From Erythroxylum novogranatense (taxonomy: Eukaryota; Streptophyta; Magnoliopsida; Malpighiales; Erythroxylaceae): DNA of 64,000 nucleotides. Of the stretch, positions 52,652-63,751 are shown one piece after another (the stretch's first letter is position 1; each line of letters begins with the position of its first letter). The translations under genes and the position numbers were made by a program. The notes beneath the pieces were generated by a model. It saw only the letters and a list, made by a program, of their open reading frames with translations, did not search any database and was not told the origin of the DNA. The stretch is from positions 55,987,567 through 56,051,566 of the forward strand of contig CM057227.1 of assembly GCA_029891385.1 (NCBI GenBank), written 5' to 3'.

Positions 52652-53761
52652 ATGCACTAGTGATGTATATATATACTAATATATGTCTGCATAAATGTCA
52701 TAATTCACTATACATAACATGCACTAGTACATAGTGATGGTTATTATGCTATTGCATGGTACCATATTATATTATGCTATATACACATAATAGGGTTACA
52801 TTGTGTACACAGTATGTGTGTACCAATGGTACCATGATGTCAATGTGTATGCATGTAATGCATATTATTGTACTAGTACATATTGTGCATAATACACTAG
52901 TATTGTACTATGTATCCAATATACATAATGGTGTTACCTACATACTAGCACCCACATATGCATGTAAATGTATAGTATAGATTGCATACACATATATTAA
53001 TATGTAGTAATAACTACCATGGGTGAGCTACCATATGAGTGTACATGCATGCATATGTGGGTACTCGTGGTGCACATACATATGCATATACTATATAATG
53101 TGCTTAGCATTACTATATTACATATGGTACAAATGTGTAGACATACATGTGCAATAATACTTACATGGTATTACGATATTATATATGTATGTGCCATATA
53201 TTATTATATGCTATGATATACTACTACATGTATGTGTTATGGTGTGTATGTACTGTATGTGTACATTAATATATAGTACCAACATTGATGTATGTACCAT
53301 TTTATATAACTATGTTATCGTAACTAACATAGTGGTGTATACATAGGTACCATGTGCATACTGTAGTGTGTAAATGTATACCATACACACATATAATTAC
53401 ACTATAATGCCACAGTGTAACTAGTGCAATCTATTATTGGTATCATGTGTATAGTCTACATGTTACCATGGTATGTGCATACTACTAACCAATTGCATAT
53501 GGTGTCATGGTAACCACTTAGTATTACGTGGTTACACATGGCACTACCATAATTGTTATCACAATGGTAGGTACCATATGCATAACATTTGTAATCAATA
53601 AATATGTGTACACTACCATATAATAGAGTGATGTGTACATTATGTACATACTTTATTCCTATGCAAGTGTATAATATACCTATGTATATACATGCATTAT
53701 GCATAGTTTACTTATAGTACCACAACACATATACATATGCAATAGTGATGTATACAAGTAC

Positions 53762-53766
53762 TATAC
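53762..53766. repeat. Target-site duplication TATAC, left of A6
   Basis: Matches TATAC at 59076-59080 directly after the A6 3' LTR end. Confidence 0.92.
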
Positions 53767-54659
53767 TGATACAACTCACCAAGGCAACGGAGACTTGAGG
53801 ATGCCAATGGGTCCAATTACAAGGACGCGCTCCAACAAGCTCAAAGCACAATTTCAGATGTATGTACAAGCTTTTGTTTCACAAGAACTTCAAGAAGTTT
53901 TGTTGATCAAGCTTGGAGAAGAGCTTAGGAAGACACCTAAGTGTGTGTGCACATTGGAGGTATCAAACCAAGAGCGCTAACACTTAGCCAATTTTCACAA
54001 GCACAAGTCTAATCAATGGGCTTGGGCTTATTTTATCTTATAAGGGGCATGTGGACTTCTTTTAGGCTTTTTCATGGGCTGATTTGCATTAAGTGTGCAT
54101 GTGCTTCATTAAAAAGTCATGTGCATGTTTTATTTTAAGGAACCAAGCTTGGGGCCTAGTTTAAAAGCCCATTTCCCCTCTTAAGTTAGTCTTCTATTTT
54201 GTGGTTTTCTTATCCTATTTGGACAAGAACTAGTCAATTTTAATTAGTTTTGAAGCCCAAATCCATGTGGGATTTATTCTTGGGCAGATTTGTTTCAAGA
54301 AGGCCTTTGATATTTTGGGCTTTCTTTAGGTTTTTAGGTTATCTTTGTTAGTTTACATTGCAAAGGGTTTTAAACCTTTGCTTTAGCCATGAACACGAGT
54401 TTTAGAGATCAACAAAATTAGAAAGCATTCTTCAAGAAAGAATTGAGATTTTGCTTGTTTTACCTTAAGGATTGATTCAACTTATCAAGTAAGTTCTAAC
54501 TTGTGGCGCTAATTCAATTCCTACAATCTTATACTCTTTGTTACCAATTCCTTGCTGTTTTGGGGTGAAGGGTCTTGTTAGATTGATTGAATTTAGGTTT
54601 GGGAACAATCATTGAAACGGAGGTGATCTAGACATTGATTCTAGGTTGTTGCCGTATCA
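53767..54659 (+). repeat. A6 5' LTR
   Basis: TGATACAACTCACC...TTGCCGTATCA, 893 bp. Several one- to three-base gaps relative to other A LTRs lie at 54170-54370. Confidence 0.93.
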
Positions 54660-55633
54660 TCTTTATATCGAGCCTAGGTTTTAAATTCAATCTTTATCTT
54701 TAATTTTCTGTTTGTTCTTGATTATTATAGTTAGTTCATCATTAAAATTCGAAAAAAAGAAGAAACAAAGAAAGAAAAGAAAGAAAGAAAGAAAGAAAGA
54801 AAAGAAAGAAAGAAAGAAAGAAAAAGAAGAAAAAAAAGAAAGAAAGAAGTTAAAAAAAAAGAAAATCAAGATTGTGAATCTTTGTGAGTTTGAGTTAATT
54901 TGCTTGCAAGATTCATCAAGAACGAATCTGATCATTCAAGAATTCTTTAATTTCGTTTCTTTATTATTCAAGATTCATCAAGAACACATCCTTCATTAAA
55001 GAAACTCATCCAGACTTGTTTTCTTGCACCAAGAAACACTTTCTTGTTTCAAGATTTACGTTCTTCGCTCAAAACGTGTGTCTTTGATATAATTACTTAT
55101 CTTTAAGTTCTTGAGTAATTGGGGCAGATTGGAATGTTCTTGTTAATTTGGGTTTAGGGTTGAGTTTAATTCCTAGTTTCGTATTTTCTTCAACCCTTTA
55201 GTTGTTTTTTTTGTTTGTTGTCCTTTTTGTTTCCATTACACTTGAATTGAGTAATCTTGTTTCATATTGCTCAATTGGCACCAAAAATCATTCACATACG
55301 TTTTCTCCATCTAGTATGTGTTTATTTTCGTCTTCATTGTTTTCTTTACATTAAATTGCATCTAGCTTTGTGTTTTTCTTCCTTTATTTAAGTATTCGTT
55401 GCTTTCCTTCTGAATTACGTTGCTGTTTTGCTTATTTGGTTGGTAGTGATTGATCCGGACAAGTAAAAATGTGCTAGAATCTAAAGTGGTAAAAGACAAG
55501 AGTGTGTAAGCTCATTTGAGGGTAAAAGTCATCTTCTTGAGTGAAACAAGAGGGTATCCAATCTGATTTAGAGAGAAACACGTGAGGGAGTGTGTGAGGA
55601 GCTATTCTAACGTGTTTTTGCAGGTTTTACATC
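54660..55633 (+). other. A6 leader with degenerate primer-binding site and GAAA tract
   Basis: TTTATATCGAGCCTAGG (about 54662-54678) replaces TTTGGTATCAGAGCCAGG, so the primer-binding site is degraded. The GAAA tract lies at 54750-54850. The remainder is the usual A leader up to GCAGGTTTTACATC before the gag ATG. No other gene. Confidence 0.8.
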
Positions 55634-57076
55634 ATGTCCAATTCAAAGGATAGTAAAGGTAGTGACAAGGATGAAAAGAATAGTGAGGCTGATCAACACA
55701 CATTCTTTACTTTGGAGGCTATGCAACATCAATTCCAAAGGATTGAGAACATGTTCAGGGATGTCGGTGATAAATTTGATAGACAAGATCAAGCCATTAG
55801 GAATTTACAACGAGGCTTCATCTAATGGTGCAACAAGGAGGCAAAATGCTAGGGGCCAACTCACATGTGCTATGAGTATGAAGATGAATATGATGATGGG
55901 AAGATGAAGAAGATTGGCATAGGGCCAGATTTGGTGGAAGAGGGGACGGAATGATAGAGGAAGAGGAAGAGGTTATAGAGGCGAGACAATGCAAGGGAGA
56001 AGACAGGTCGGCGTGTGGATAGAAATTTGGGCAGTATCAAGATGAAAATACCATCTTTCCAAGGTAAGAATGATCCAGAAGCTTACTTAGAATGGGAAAG
56101 AAAGGTGGAGATGACTTTTGAATGCCATAACTATTCTGAGGAGAAGAAGGTGAAACTTGCTGCCGTGAAATTTCATGATTATGCACTTATTTGGTGGGAT
56201 CAGCTTGTTTTGAACAAAAGAAGGAATGGAGAGGATCCTATTGATACTTGGGCTGAAATGAAGAGGGTCATGAAGAAGAGGTTTGTGCCTAGTTACTTCT
56301 ATAGGGAGCTCCATCAAAGGCTCCAAACCTTGAGACAAGGCACCAAAAGTGTAGAAGAGTACCATAAGGAGATGGAGATAGCCATGATTAGGGCTAATGT
56401 AGAAGAAGAAAGAGAAGCCACCATGGCACGTTTCTTGGCTGGTTTGAACAAAGACATTGCAAATGTTATTGAATTGCACCATTATGTGGAGTTAGAGGAG
56501 ATGGTGAATATGGCCATGAAGGTGGAGAGGCAACTCAAGTACAAAAGCTCCAACAAGGCTTATTACCCAAGCTCTACTACAAATTGGAACTCAAAATGGT
56601 CCAAGAAGAATGAGAAGGACAAAGACAAGCTAAAGGAAGAGAAGAACAAGGCAGATCCAAAAGGTACTTTTAAAACTCCAAGTTCTTCTAGTTCCAATTC
56701 TGAAAAGCATAGGACTATTAAATGCTTTAAATGTCTTGGTGTTGGTCATATTGCTTCTCAATGCCCAAACAAGAAAACAATGTTTGTGAGAGGAGGAGAA
56801 GTTGTGTCTGAGGAGGAAGAAGATGATTTGACTTCCATGCCTGAGTTGGAAGATTGTTCTGATGTGAAAGTTGAGGATGCACCTAGGGGTGAATTACTTG
56901 TTACTAGGCGAGTTTTGAATGCTCAAATGAAGGAAGATGGAATTGAGCAAAGGGAAAATATTTTTCATTCCAGATGCCTAGTGAATGAGAAGATTTGTAG
57001 CCTGATCATTGATGGGGGAAGCTGCACTAATGTGGCTAGTACATTGATGGTAGAAAACTCGGGTTGGAGTGCTTGA
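55634..57076 (+). pseudogene. A6 gag and protease start
   Basis: Start ATG 55634 (MSNSKDSKGSD). The N-terminal segment is open for 63 codons. Frame changes at about 55820-56010 cross the Arg/Gly-rich stretch. From 56015 there are 353 open codons: capsid core (KIPSFQGKNDPEA, YLEWERKVEM, WWDQLV, KKRFVPSYFYREL, ARFLAGLNKDI), linker, zinc knuckle CFKCLGVGHIASQC intact, protease IIDGGSCTNVAS. The frame is lost at about 57058 by a missing base. Confidence 0.88.
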
Positions 57077-57946
57077 AACACCCTAGGCAGTATAGACTAC
57101 AATGGCTGAATGACATGGGGAAATAAAGGTAAATAAACAAGTCCTTGTATCTTTCTCCATTGGAAAGTATTCGATCAAGTACTTTGTGATGTCGTACCTA
57201 TGCATGCTTGTCATTTATTGCTCGGTCGACCTTGGCAATATGATAGAAGAGTGTTACATGATGGATTTAAGAATAGGTATTCATTTACTATGTGAGATCA
57301 GAAATTTGTTCTTGCTCCATTGGCACCAAAAGAGGTATATGAGGACCAAATGCAATTAAAAAGGAGTATGGAGGGAATGCAACAAAGACAGGACAAAAAA
57401 TTTCAAGAAAAGCATGATAATACAAAAATTGAGGGGAAGGTTGAGAACCTTTCAAAAGGGGAGCAGAAATCTAAATCAAAAGAAAAGAGAGAAAGTGAGG
57501 CCGAGACTGAGAGAAGAAAAGTGGGGAAAGAGGCCTCAAAACAAATTCAATTAAAAGGCCCAAATGAGAGAGAGGGTAGAAAGAAACAAAACTTCTATGC
57601 AAAAATGAGAGATGTAAGGGTTGCTTGTGTGGAAAGGAGATGTTTGTTTGTACTTTTGTACAAGCAAGCTTATTTTAATGAATCTGACCTTGACCCTTGT
57701 TTGCCTAGTAGTGTTGTTTCTCTTTTGCAGGAGTATGGAGATGTTTTCCCTGAGGAGTTGCCTAAAGAATTGCCGCCTATTAGAGGAATAGAACATCAGA
57801 TTGACTTCGTGCCTGGGGCGCAGACTCCAAATAGACCAGCTTATAGGGCTAATCCTGAAGAAACTAAGGAACTCCAAAAGCAAGTGGAAGAATTGCTACA
57901 AAAGGGACACATCAGGGAGAGTCTTAGTCCTTGTGCCGTGCAGTGA
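57077..57946 (+). pseudogene. A6 protease end and linker
   Basis: HLLLGRPWQYDRR-type strands at about 57190-57250 in a shifted frame. TGA at 57294-57296 replaces the Gly codon in the TMGDQKF segment. From 57320 an open linker follows: APKEVYEDQMQLKRSMEG, the Lys/Glu-rich stretch, [36 protein letters not shown]. It ends near 57946 because one base is missing in the CAVPV segment. Confidence 0.84.
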
Positions 57947-58748
57947 TATTGGTTCCAAGAAGGATGGGAGTTGGCGCATGTGTGGATTGCAGAGTCATTA
58001 ACAAGATAACGGTAAAGTATCGCCATCCTATACCTAGATTGGATGATATGATTGCTGAATTGCATGGTGCATGTGTGTTTACCAAAATTGATCTTATGAG
58101 TGGTTACCATCAGATTAGAATGAAAATTGGTGATGAATGGAAAACGCTTTTAAAACAAAACATGGTTTATATGAGTGGCTTGTGATGCCTTTTGGCTTAA
58201 CTAATGCTCCTAGTACATTTATCGTTTGATGAATCATGTTTTGAGGTCATTTATTGGTAAGTTTGTTGTGGTATATTTTGATGACATATTGATCTATAGC
58301 AAAAGCATTAATGAGCATATTGAGCATGTTAGGCTTGTGTTAGATGCACTTAGGGCAGAAAAGTTGTATGCTAAGTTAACGAAGTGTACATTTTGCATGG
58401 ATCGTGTCATATTTCTTGGTTATGTTGTTTCTTCTAATGGAATTGAGGTGGACCAAGAAAGGTCAAGGCAATTAGGGAGTGGCCGAGACCTACAAGTGTT
58501 ACTCGGTGAGATCTTTTCATGGACTTGCTAGTTTCTATAGGAGGTTTGTGAAGATTTTAGTTCCATTGCAGCTCCATTGACTGAGATTGTTAAAAAGGAG
58601 GTAGGATTTAAGTGGGGAGAGGCGCAGGAAATTGCTTTTAACACTTTGAAAGAAAAACTTTGTTCTGCACCTATTTTGAGTTTGCCTGATTTTTCTTCTA
58701 CTTTTGAGATTGAATGTGATGCCTCTGGGATAGGTATTGGTGCTGTTT
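57931..58748 (+). pseudogene. A6 reverse transcriptase and RNase H start
   Basis: RT motifs over several frames: [48 protein letters not shown] (about 58265-58306), [16 protein letters not shown]. RNase H starts [13 protein letters not shown] and is cut at 58748. One-base losses occur near 57957, 57985, 58145, 58222, 58460, 58504 and 58552. Confidence 0.83.
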
Positions 58749-59075
58749 TTTAGGTTATCTTTGTTAGGGTTTACATTGCAAAGGGTATTTAAACCTTTGC
58801 TTTAGCCATGAACACGAGTTTTAGAGAGATCAACAAAATTAGAAAGCATTCTTCAAGAGAGAATTGAGATTCTTGCTTGTTTTACCTTGATTCAACTTAG
58901 CAAGTAAGTTCTAACTTGTGGCGTTAATTCAATTCCTACAATCTTATACTCTTTGTTACCAATTCCTTGCTGTTTTGGGGGTGAAGTGTCTTGTTAGATT
59001 GATTGAATTTAGGTTTGGGAACAATCATTGAAACGGAGGTGATCTAGACATTGATTATAGGTTGTTGCCGTATCA
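58749..59075 (+). repeat. A6 3' LTR, 3' fragment
   Basis: From TTAGGTTATCTTTGTTAGGG to TTGCCGTATCA, including the TATTTAAA box (about 58787-58794). Joined to RNase H through a T-run shared by both sequences. Confidence 0.9.
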
Positions 59076-59080
59076 TATAC
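59076..59080. repeat. Target-site duplication TATAC, right of A6
   Basis: Identical to 53762-53766. Confidence 0.92.
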
Positions 59081-59350
59081 ATATGTGTACCATATGATGT
59101 ATTATATGTGAGTACTAGTTAAATATATATGTACTCATAATAAAAACAATTGCATAATGTATACAAAATTGACATTGCTACCATAGCTGTGAACTATACA
59201 CATGCATGGTAATGGTACAAGGATATGGTACTCAGGCACTACCTGCATGGGTACATAGTATGCATATACCATAAATGCATATTACCATAGTATACTCATA
59301 TATGAATTATACAGGCGAATTGTGTATCACATAGTGGTACAAGGTATATT

Positions 59351-59377
59351 ATTTACATACCATAGTGGTATGTAAAT
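59351..59377. repeat. Near-palindrome, 12-bp perfect arms, 3-bp loop
   Basis: ATTTACATACCA (59351-59362), TAG, TGGTATGTAAAT (59366-59377). Confidence 0.9.
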
Positions 59378-59490
59378 GCAACTGTATTATATTACCCGTA
59401 CATGACCATGTATACATACTGATAGCATACCGTATGCAATGCATGGTATGCATACTATGTACACGTACATGATATTACACATATAGTGCA

Positions 59491-60395
59491 TGATACGACA
59501 ACAACCTAGAATCAATGTCTAGATCACCTCCATTTCAATGATTGTTCCCAAACCTAAATTCAATCAATTTAACAAGACCCTTCACCCCCAAAACAGCAAG
59601 GAATTGGTAACAAAGAGTATAAAATTGTAGGAATTGAATTAACGCCACAAGTTAGAACTTACTTGATAAGTTGAATCAATCCTTAAGGTAAAACAAGCAA
59701 GAATCTCAATTCTCTCTTGAAGAATGCTTTCTAATTTTGTTGATCTCTCTAAACTCGTGTTCATGGCTAAAGCAAAGGTTTAAATACCCTTTGCAATGTA
59801 AACCCTAACAAAGATAGCCTAAAAACCCTAAAAAAAGCCCAAAATATCAAAAGGCCTTCTTGAAACAAATCTGCCCAAGAATAAATCCCACATGGATTTG
59901 GGCTTCAAAACTAATTAAAATTGACTAGTCCTTGTCCAAATAGAATAAGAAAACCACAAAATAGAAGACTAACTTAAGAGGGGCGAATTGGGCTTTTAAA
60001 CTAGGCCCACAAGTTTGGTTCCTTAAAATAAAACATGCACATGACTTTTTTAAGGAAGCACATGCACACCTAATGCAAATCAGCCCATGAAAAAGCCTAA
60101 AAGAAGTCCACATGCCCCTTATAAGATAAAATAAGCCCAAGCCCATTGATTAGAATTGTGCTTGTGAAAATTGGCTAAGTGTTAGCCCTCTTGGTTTGAT
60201 ACCTCCAATGTGCACACACACTTAGGTGTCTTCCTAAGCTCTTCTCCAAGCTTGATCAACAAAACTTCTTGAAGTTCTTGTGAAACAAAAGCTTATACAT
60301 AAATCTGAAATTGTGCTTTGAGCTTGTTGGAGCGCGACCTTGTAATTGGACCCATTGGCATCCTCAAGTCTCCGTTGCCTTAGTGAGTTGTATCA
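59491..60395 (-). repeat. A7 3' LTR
   Basis: TGATACGACAACAACC...TTAGTGAGTTGTATCA, 905 bp. The LTR-encoded tail begins with a TAA (60380-60382) at the Gln position of TTHQ, so this copy cannot add the tail. Confidence 0.94.
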
Positions 60396-61186
60396 TTCCC
60401 TCCCTCCTCAAAAGGATTCATCCTCGAATCAAGACATACATTATCAAAGGGAGATAAATCAGAAACATTAAAAGTAGCACTAACACTATACTCTCCTGGC
60501 AAATCCACCCTATAGGCAATGTCATTGATGCGTTCAAGCACTTGAAAAGGACCATCCCCTCTAGGATCAAGCTTGGACTTCCTTTGTTTAGGAAATCTCT
60601 CCTTCCTGAAGTGCACCCAAACCCAATCTCCAGGTTCAAACTTCATCTCCCTACGCCCTTGATTGGCTCTTTGAGCATACTTCTTGTTCTTTTCCTCAAT
60701 GTGCTGCCTAGCTTTCTCATGTATTGTTTTAACCAATTCGGCCATTTGCTGCCCATCTACATTAACAATCTCATTCAAGGGTAAAGGCAACAAATCCAAT
60801 GGAGTTAATGAGTTAAAACCATACACAATCTCAAATGGAGAATAACCTGTAGAAGAATGAATGCTTCTATTATATGCAAACTCAATCAAAGGCAAACAAT
60901 CTTCCCAAACTTTCAAATTTTTACCCACAACAGCACGCAATAAAGATCCTAAGGTTCTATTAACCACTTCAGTTTGTCCATCTGTTTGGGGATGACAAGT
61001 TGTAGAAAACAAAAGCTTTGTTCCCAATTTATTCCATAGAACACGCCAAAAGTGACTTAAAAACTTAGAATCCCTATCTGAAACAATGGTTCTATGAATG
61101 CCATGCAATCTAACAACATCCCTAAAAAACAAATCAGCAACATGTGTAGCATCATCAGATTTATGACATGCAATAAAATGAGCCAT
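60380..61186 (-). pseudogene. A7 integrase, C-terminal part
   Basis: 268 open codons: [36 protein letters not shown] (second Asp), [16 protein letters not shown] (Glu intact), [72 protein letters not shown] then TAA just inside the LTR. The best-preserved integrase C-terminal half of family A. Confidence 0.9.
60396..60409 (-). promoter_or_regulatory. A7 polypurine tract
   Basis: TTCCCTCCCTCCTC on the plus strand adjoining the 3' LTR. Confidence 0.85.
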
Positions 61187-62113
61187 TTTACTAAATCGAT
61201 CAACTACAACAAAGATGCTATCACGTCCTTTCCTAGTCTAGGCAATCCTAACACAAAATCCATAGATATATCAATCCAAGGACTAATAGGGACAGGTAGA
61301 GCGTGTACAACCCATGTGGTTGCACCTTGGATTTAGGCGTGCCTCAGGCTACACAACTAGAGCAAACTCTTTCAACATCCTTTTTCATGTTAGGCCAATA
61401 AAATGCTCCTGTAAAATGTCAAGTGTTTTAGCAATACCAAAATGTCCCATTAAACCTCCATCATGAGACTCCCTAGCAAGCATCTCACGCATAGAACAAG
61501 TAGGAATACATAGTTTATTATCTCTAAACAAATATCCATCATTCCTATAAAACTTTTGAAAAGCAACTTGTTCACATGCATCATACACATTAGCAAAGTC
61601 AGAATCTGATTTGTACAAATCTTTTATATACTCAAACCCAATCAACTTAGAACTAAGAGAAGAGATTAGAGCATACCTCATAGACAATGCATCAACGATA
61701 ACATTTTCTTTACCTTGCTTGTATTTCACAACATATGGGAATGTCTCTATGAACTCCAACCACTTAGCATGTCTTTTATGTAACTTACCTTGGCCCTTAA
61801 GATGCTTCAAACTCTCATGAACAGTGTGAATCACGAATTCCTGTGGCCATAGATAATGTTGCCAAGTTTGTAGAGCTCTTACCAATGCATATAGCTCCTT
61901 GTCATAAGTGGAATACTTCATTTGAGCACCATTCAACTTCTCACTAAAATAGGCAATGGGACGCCTTCCCTGCAATAAAACAGCACCAATACCTATCCCA
62001 GAGGCGTCACATTCAATCTCAAAAGTAGAAGAAAAATCAGGTAAACTCAAAATAGGTGCAGAACAAAGTTTTTTTTTCAAAGTGTTAAAAGCAATTTTCT
62101 GCACCTCTCCCAC
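61187..62113 (-). pseudogene. A7 RNase H and integrase N-terminus
   Basis: Core Asp segment DISMDFVL and CxxC region in shifted frames (61187-61384). From 62113 to 61385, 242 open codons: [60 protein letters not shown] (Val replaces the catalytic Asp of HTDHES), [17 protein letters not shown], and the integrase zinc domain [12 protein letters not shown]. The frame is lost at about 61390-61400. Confidence 0.86.
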
Positions 62114-62890
62114 TTAAATCCTACCTCCTTTTAACAATCTCACCAATGGAGCTGCAATGGAACTAAAATCTTTCACAAACCTCCTATAGAAACTAGCAAG
62201 TCCATGAAAAGATCTCACCGAGTAACACTTGTAGGTCTCGGCCACTCCCTAATTGCCTTGACCTTTCTTGGTCCACCTCAATTCCATTAGAAGAAACAAC
62301 ATAACCAAGAAATATGACACGATCCATGCAAAATGTACACTTCTTTAACTTAGCATACAACTTTTCTGCCCTAAGTGCATCTAACACAAGCCTAACATAC
62401 TCAATATGCTCATTAATGCTTTGCTATAGATCAATATGTCATCAAAATATACCACAACAAACTTACCAATAAATGACCTCAAAACATGATTCATTAAGCA
62501 TAAATGTACTAGGAGCATTAGTTAAGCCAAAAGGCATCACAAGCCACTTATATAAACCATGTTTTGTTTTAAAAGCGCTTTCCATTCATCACCAATTTTC
62601 ATTCTAATCGATGGTAACCACTCATAAGATCAATTTTGGTAAACACACATGCACCATGCAATTCATTAATCATATCATCCAATCTAGGTATAGGATGGCG
62701 ATACTTTACCGTTATCTTGTTAATGACTCTGCAATCCACACACATGCACCAACTCCCATCCTTCTTTGGAACCAATATCACCGCACGGCACAAGGACTAA
62801 GACTCTCCCGATGTGTCCTTTTGTAGCAATTCTTCCACTTGCTTTTGGGTTCCTTAGTTTCTTGAGATTAGCCCTATAAGTCGGTCTATT
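62114..62890 (-). pseudogene. A7 reverse transcriptase
   Basis: RT spread over several frames: [44 protein letters not shown] (62611-62793), the FDDILIYSK box near 62420-62450 with a missing base in [38 protein letters not shown]. One-base losses cluster at 62120-62270, 62420-62610 and 62780-62870. Confidence 0.83.
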
Positions 62891-63358
62891 TGGAATCTGC
62901 GCCCAGGGCATGAAGTCAATCTGATGTTCTATTCCTCTAATAGGCGGCAATTCCTTAGGCAACTCCTCAGGAAGAACATCTCCATACTCCTGCAAAAGAG
63001 AAACAACACTACTAAGCAAACAAGGGTCAATGTCAGATTCATTAAAATAAGCTTGCTTGTACAAAAGTACAAACAAACATCTCCTTTCCACATAAGCAAC
63101 CCTTACATCTCTCATTTTTGCATAGAAGTTTTGTTTCTTTCTACCCTCTCTCTCATTTGAGCCTTTTAATTGAATTTCTTTTTAGGCCTCTTTCCCCACT
63201 TTTCTTCTCTCAGTCTCGGCCTCACTTTCTCTCTTTTCTTTTGATTTAGATTTCTGCTCCCCTTTTGCAAGGTTCTCAACCTTCCCTCAATTTTGTATTG
63301 TCATGCTTTTCTTGAAGTTTTTTGTCCTGTCTTTGTTGCATTCCCTCCATACTCCTTT
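62891..63358 (-). pseudogene. A7 protease-RT linker
   Basis: [41 protein letters not shown] and the Lys/Glu-rich stretch KESEAETERRK upstream. TAA at about 63183 and missing bases near 63285-63295 interrupt it. Confidence 0.82.
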
Positions 63359-63751
63359 TTAATTGCATTTGGTCCTCATATACCTCTTTTGGTGCCAATG
63401 GAGCAAGAACAAATTTCTGATCTCCCATAGTAGTCTATACGGCCTAGGGTGTTTCAAGCACTCTAACCCGAGTTTTTCTACCATCAATGTACTAGTCACA
63501 TTAGTGCAGCTTCTCCCATCAATGATCAGGCTACAAATCTTCTCATTCACTAGGCATCTGGAATGAAAAATATTTTCCCTTTGCTCAATTCCATCTTCCT
63601 TCACTTGAGCATTCAAAACTCGCCTAGTAACAAGTAATTCACCCCTAGGTGCATCCTCAACTTCCACATCAGAGCAATCTTCCAACTCAGACATGGAAGT
63701 CAAATCATCTTCTTCCTCCTCAGACACAACTTCTCCTCCTCTCACAAACAT
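63359..63751 (-). pseudogene. A7 protease with internal deletion
   Basis: 130 open codons: acidic spacer (VSEEEEDDLTSMSELEDC), RENIFHSRCLVNEKICSLII and active site DGRSCTN (Arg for Gly). At PRPYRL the frame jumps to WEIRNLF, deleting about 190 bp with the LLGRPW strand (junction near 63430, TAGT at both ends). Confidence 0.85.

Larger units (their letters stand above)
51904..53766. other. W3: hairpin-rich alternating DNA
   Basis: About 1.86 kb with no credible gene and no match to the four retrotransposon families. Same word content as W1 (TATGCATAGTATATAT appears at about 52264 and 52350 and nearly so in W1 near 21034). Includes the inverted repeat 52617-52651. Frames of 65-113 codons here are rich in Tyr, Met, His and Cys because of the TAT/ATG/CAT/TGT words and show no domain. 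It continues into W4 if A6 is removed. Confidence 0.75.
53767..59075 (+). mobile_element. A6: family A Ty3/gypsy element, 3' half deleted
   Basis: Plus strand: 5' LTR 53767-54659, leader, gag with its start, protease, RT, RNase H beginning, then a direct jump at about 58748 into the last ~328 bp of the 3' LTR. Perfect TATAC target duplication within W DNA. Integrase and the LTR-encoded tail of the 3' copy are lost. Confidence 0.94.
59076..59490. other. W4: hairpin-rich alternating DNA
   Basis: 415 bp with no gene; same short-word DNA as W1-W3. It starts with TATAC (TSD of A6) and contains the near-palindrome 59351-59377. Its right edge is the outer end of the A7 3' LTR. Confidence 0.75.
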
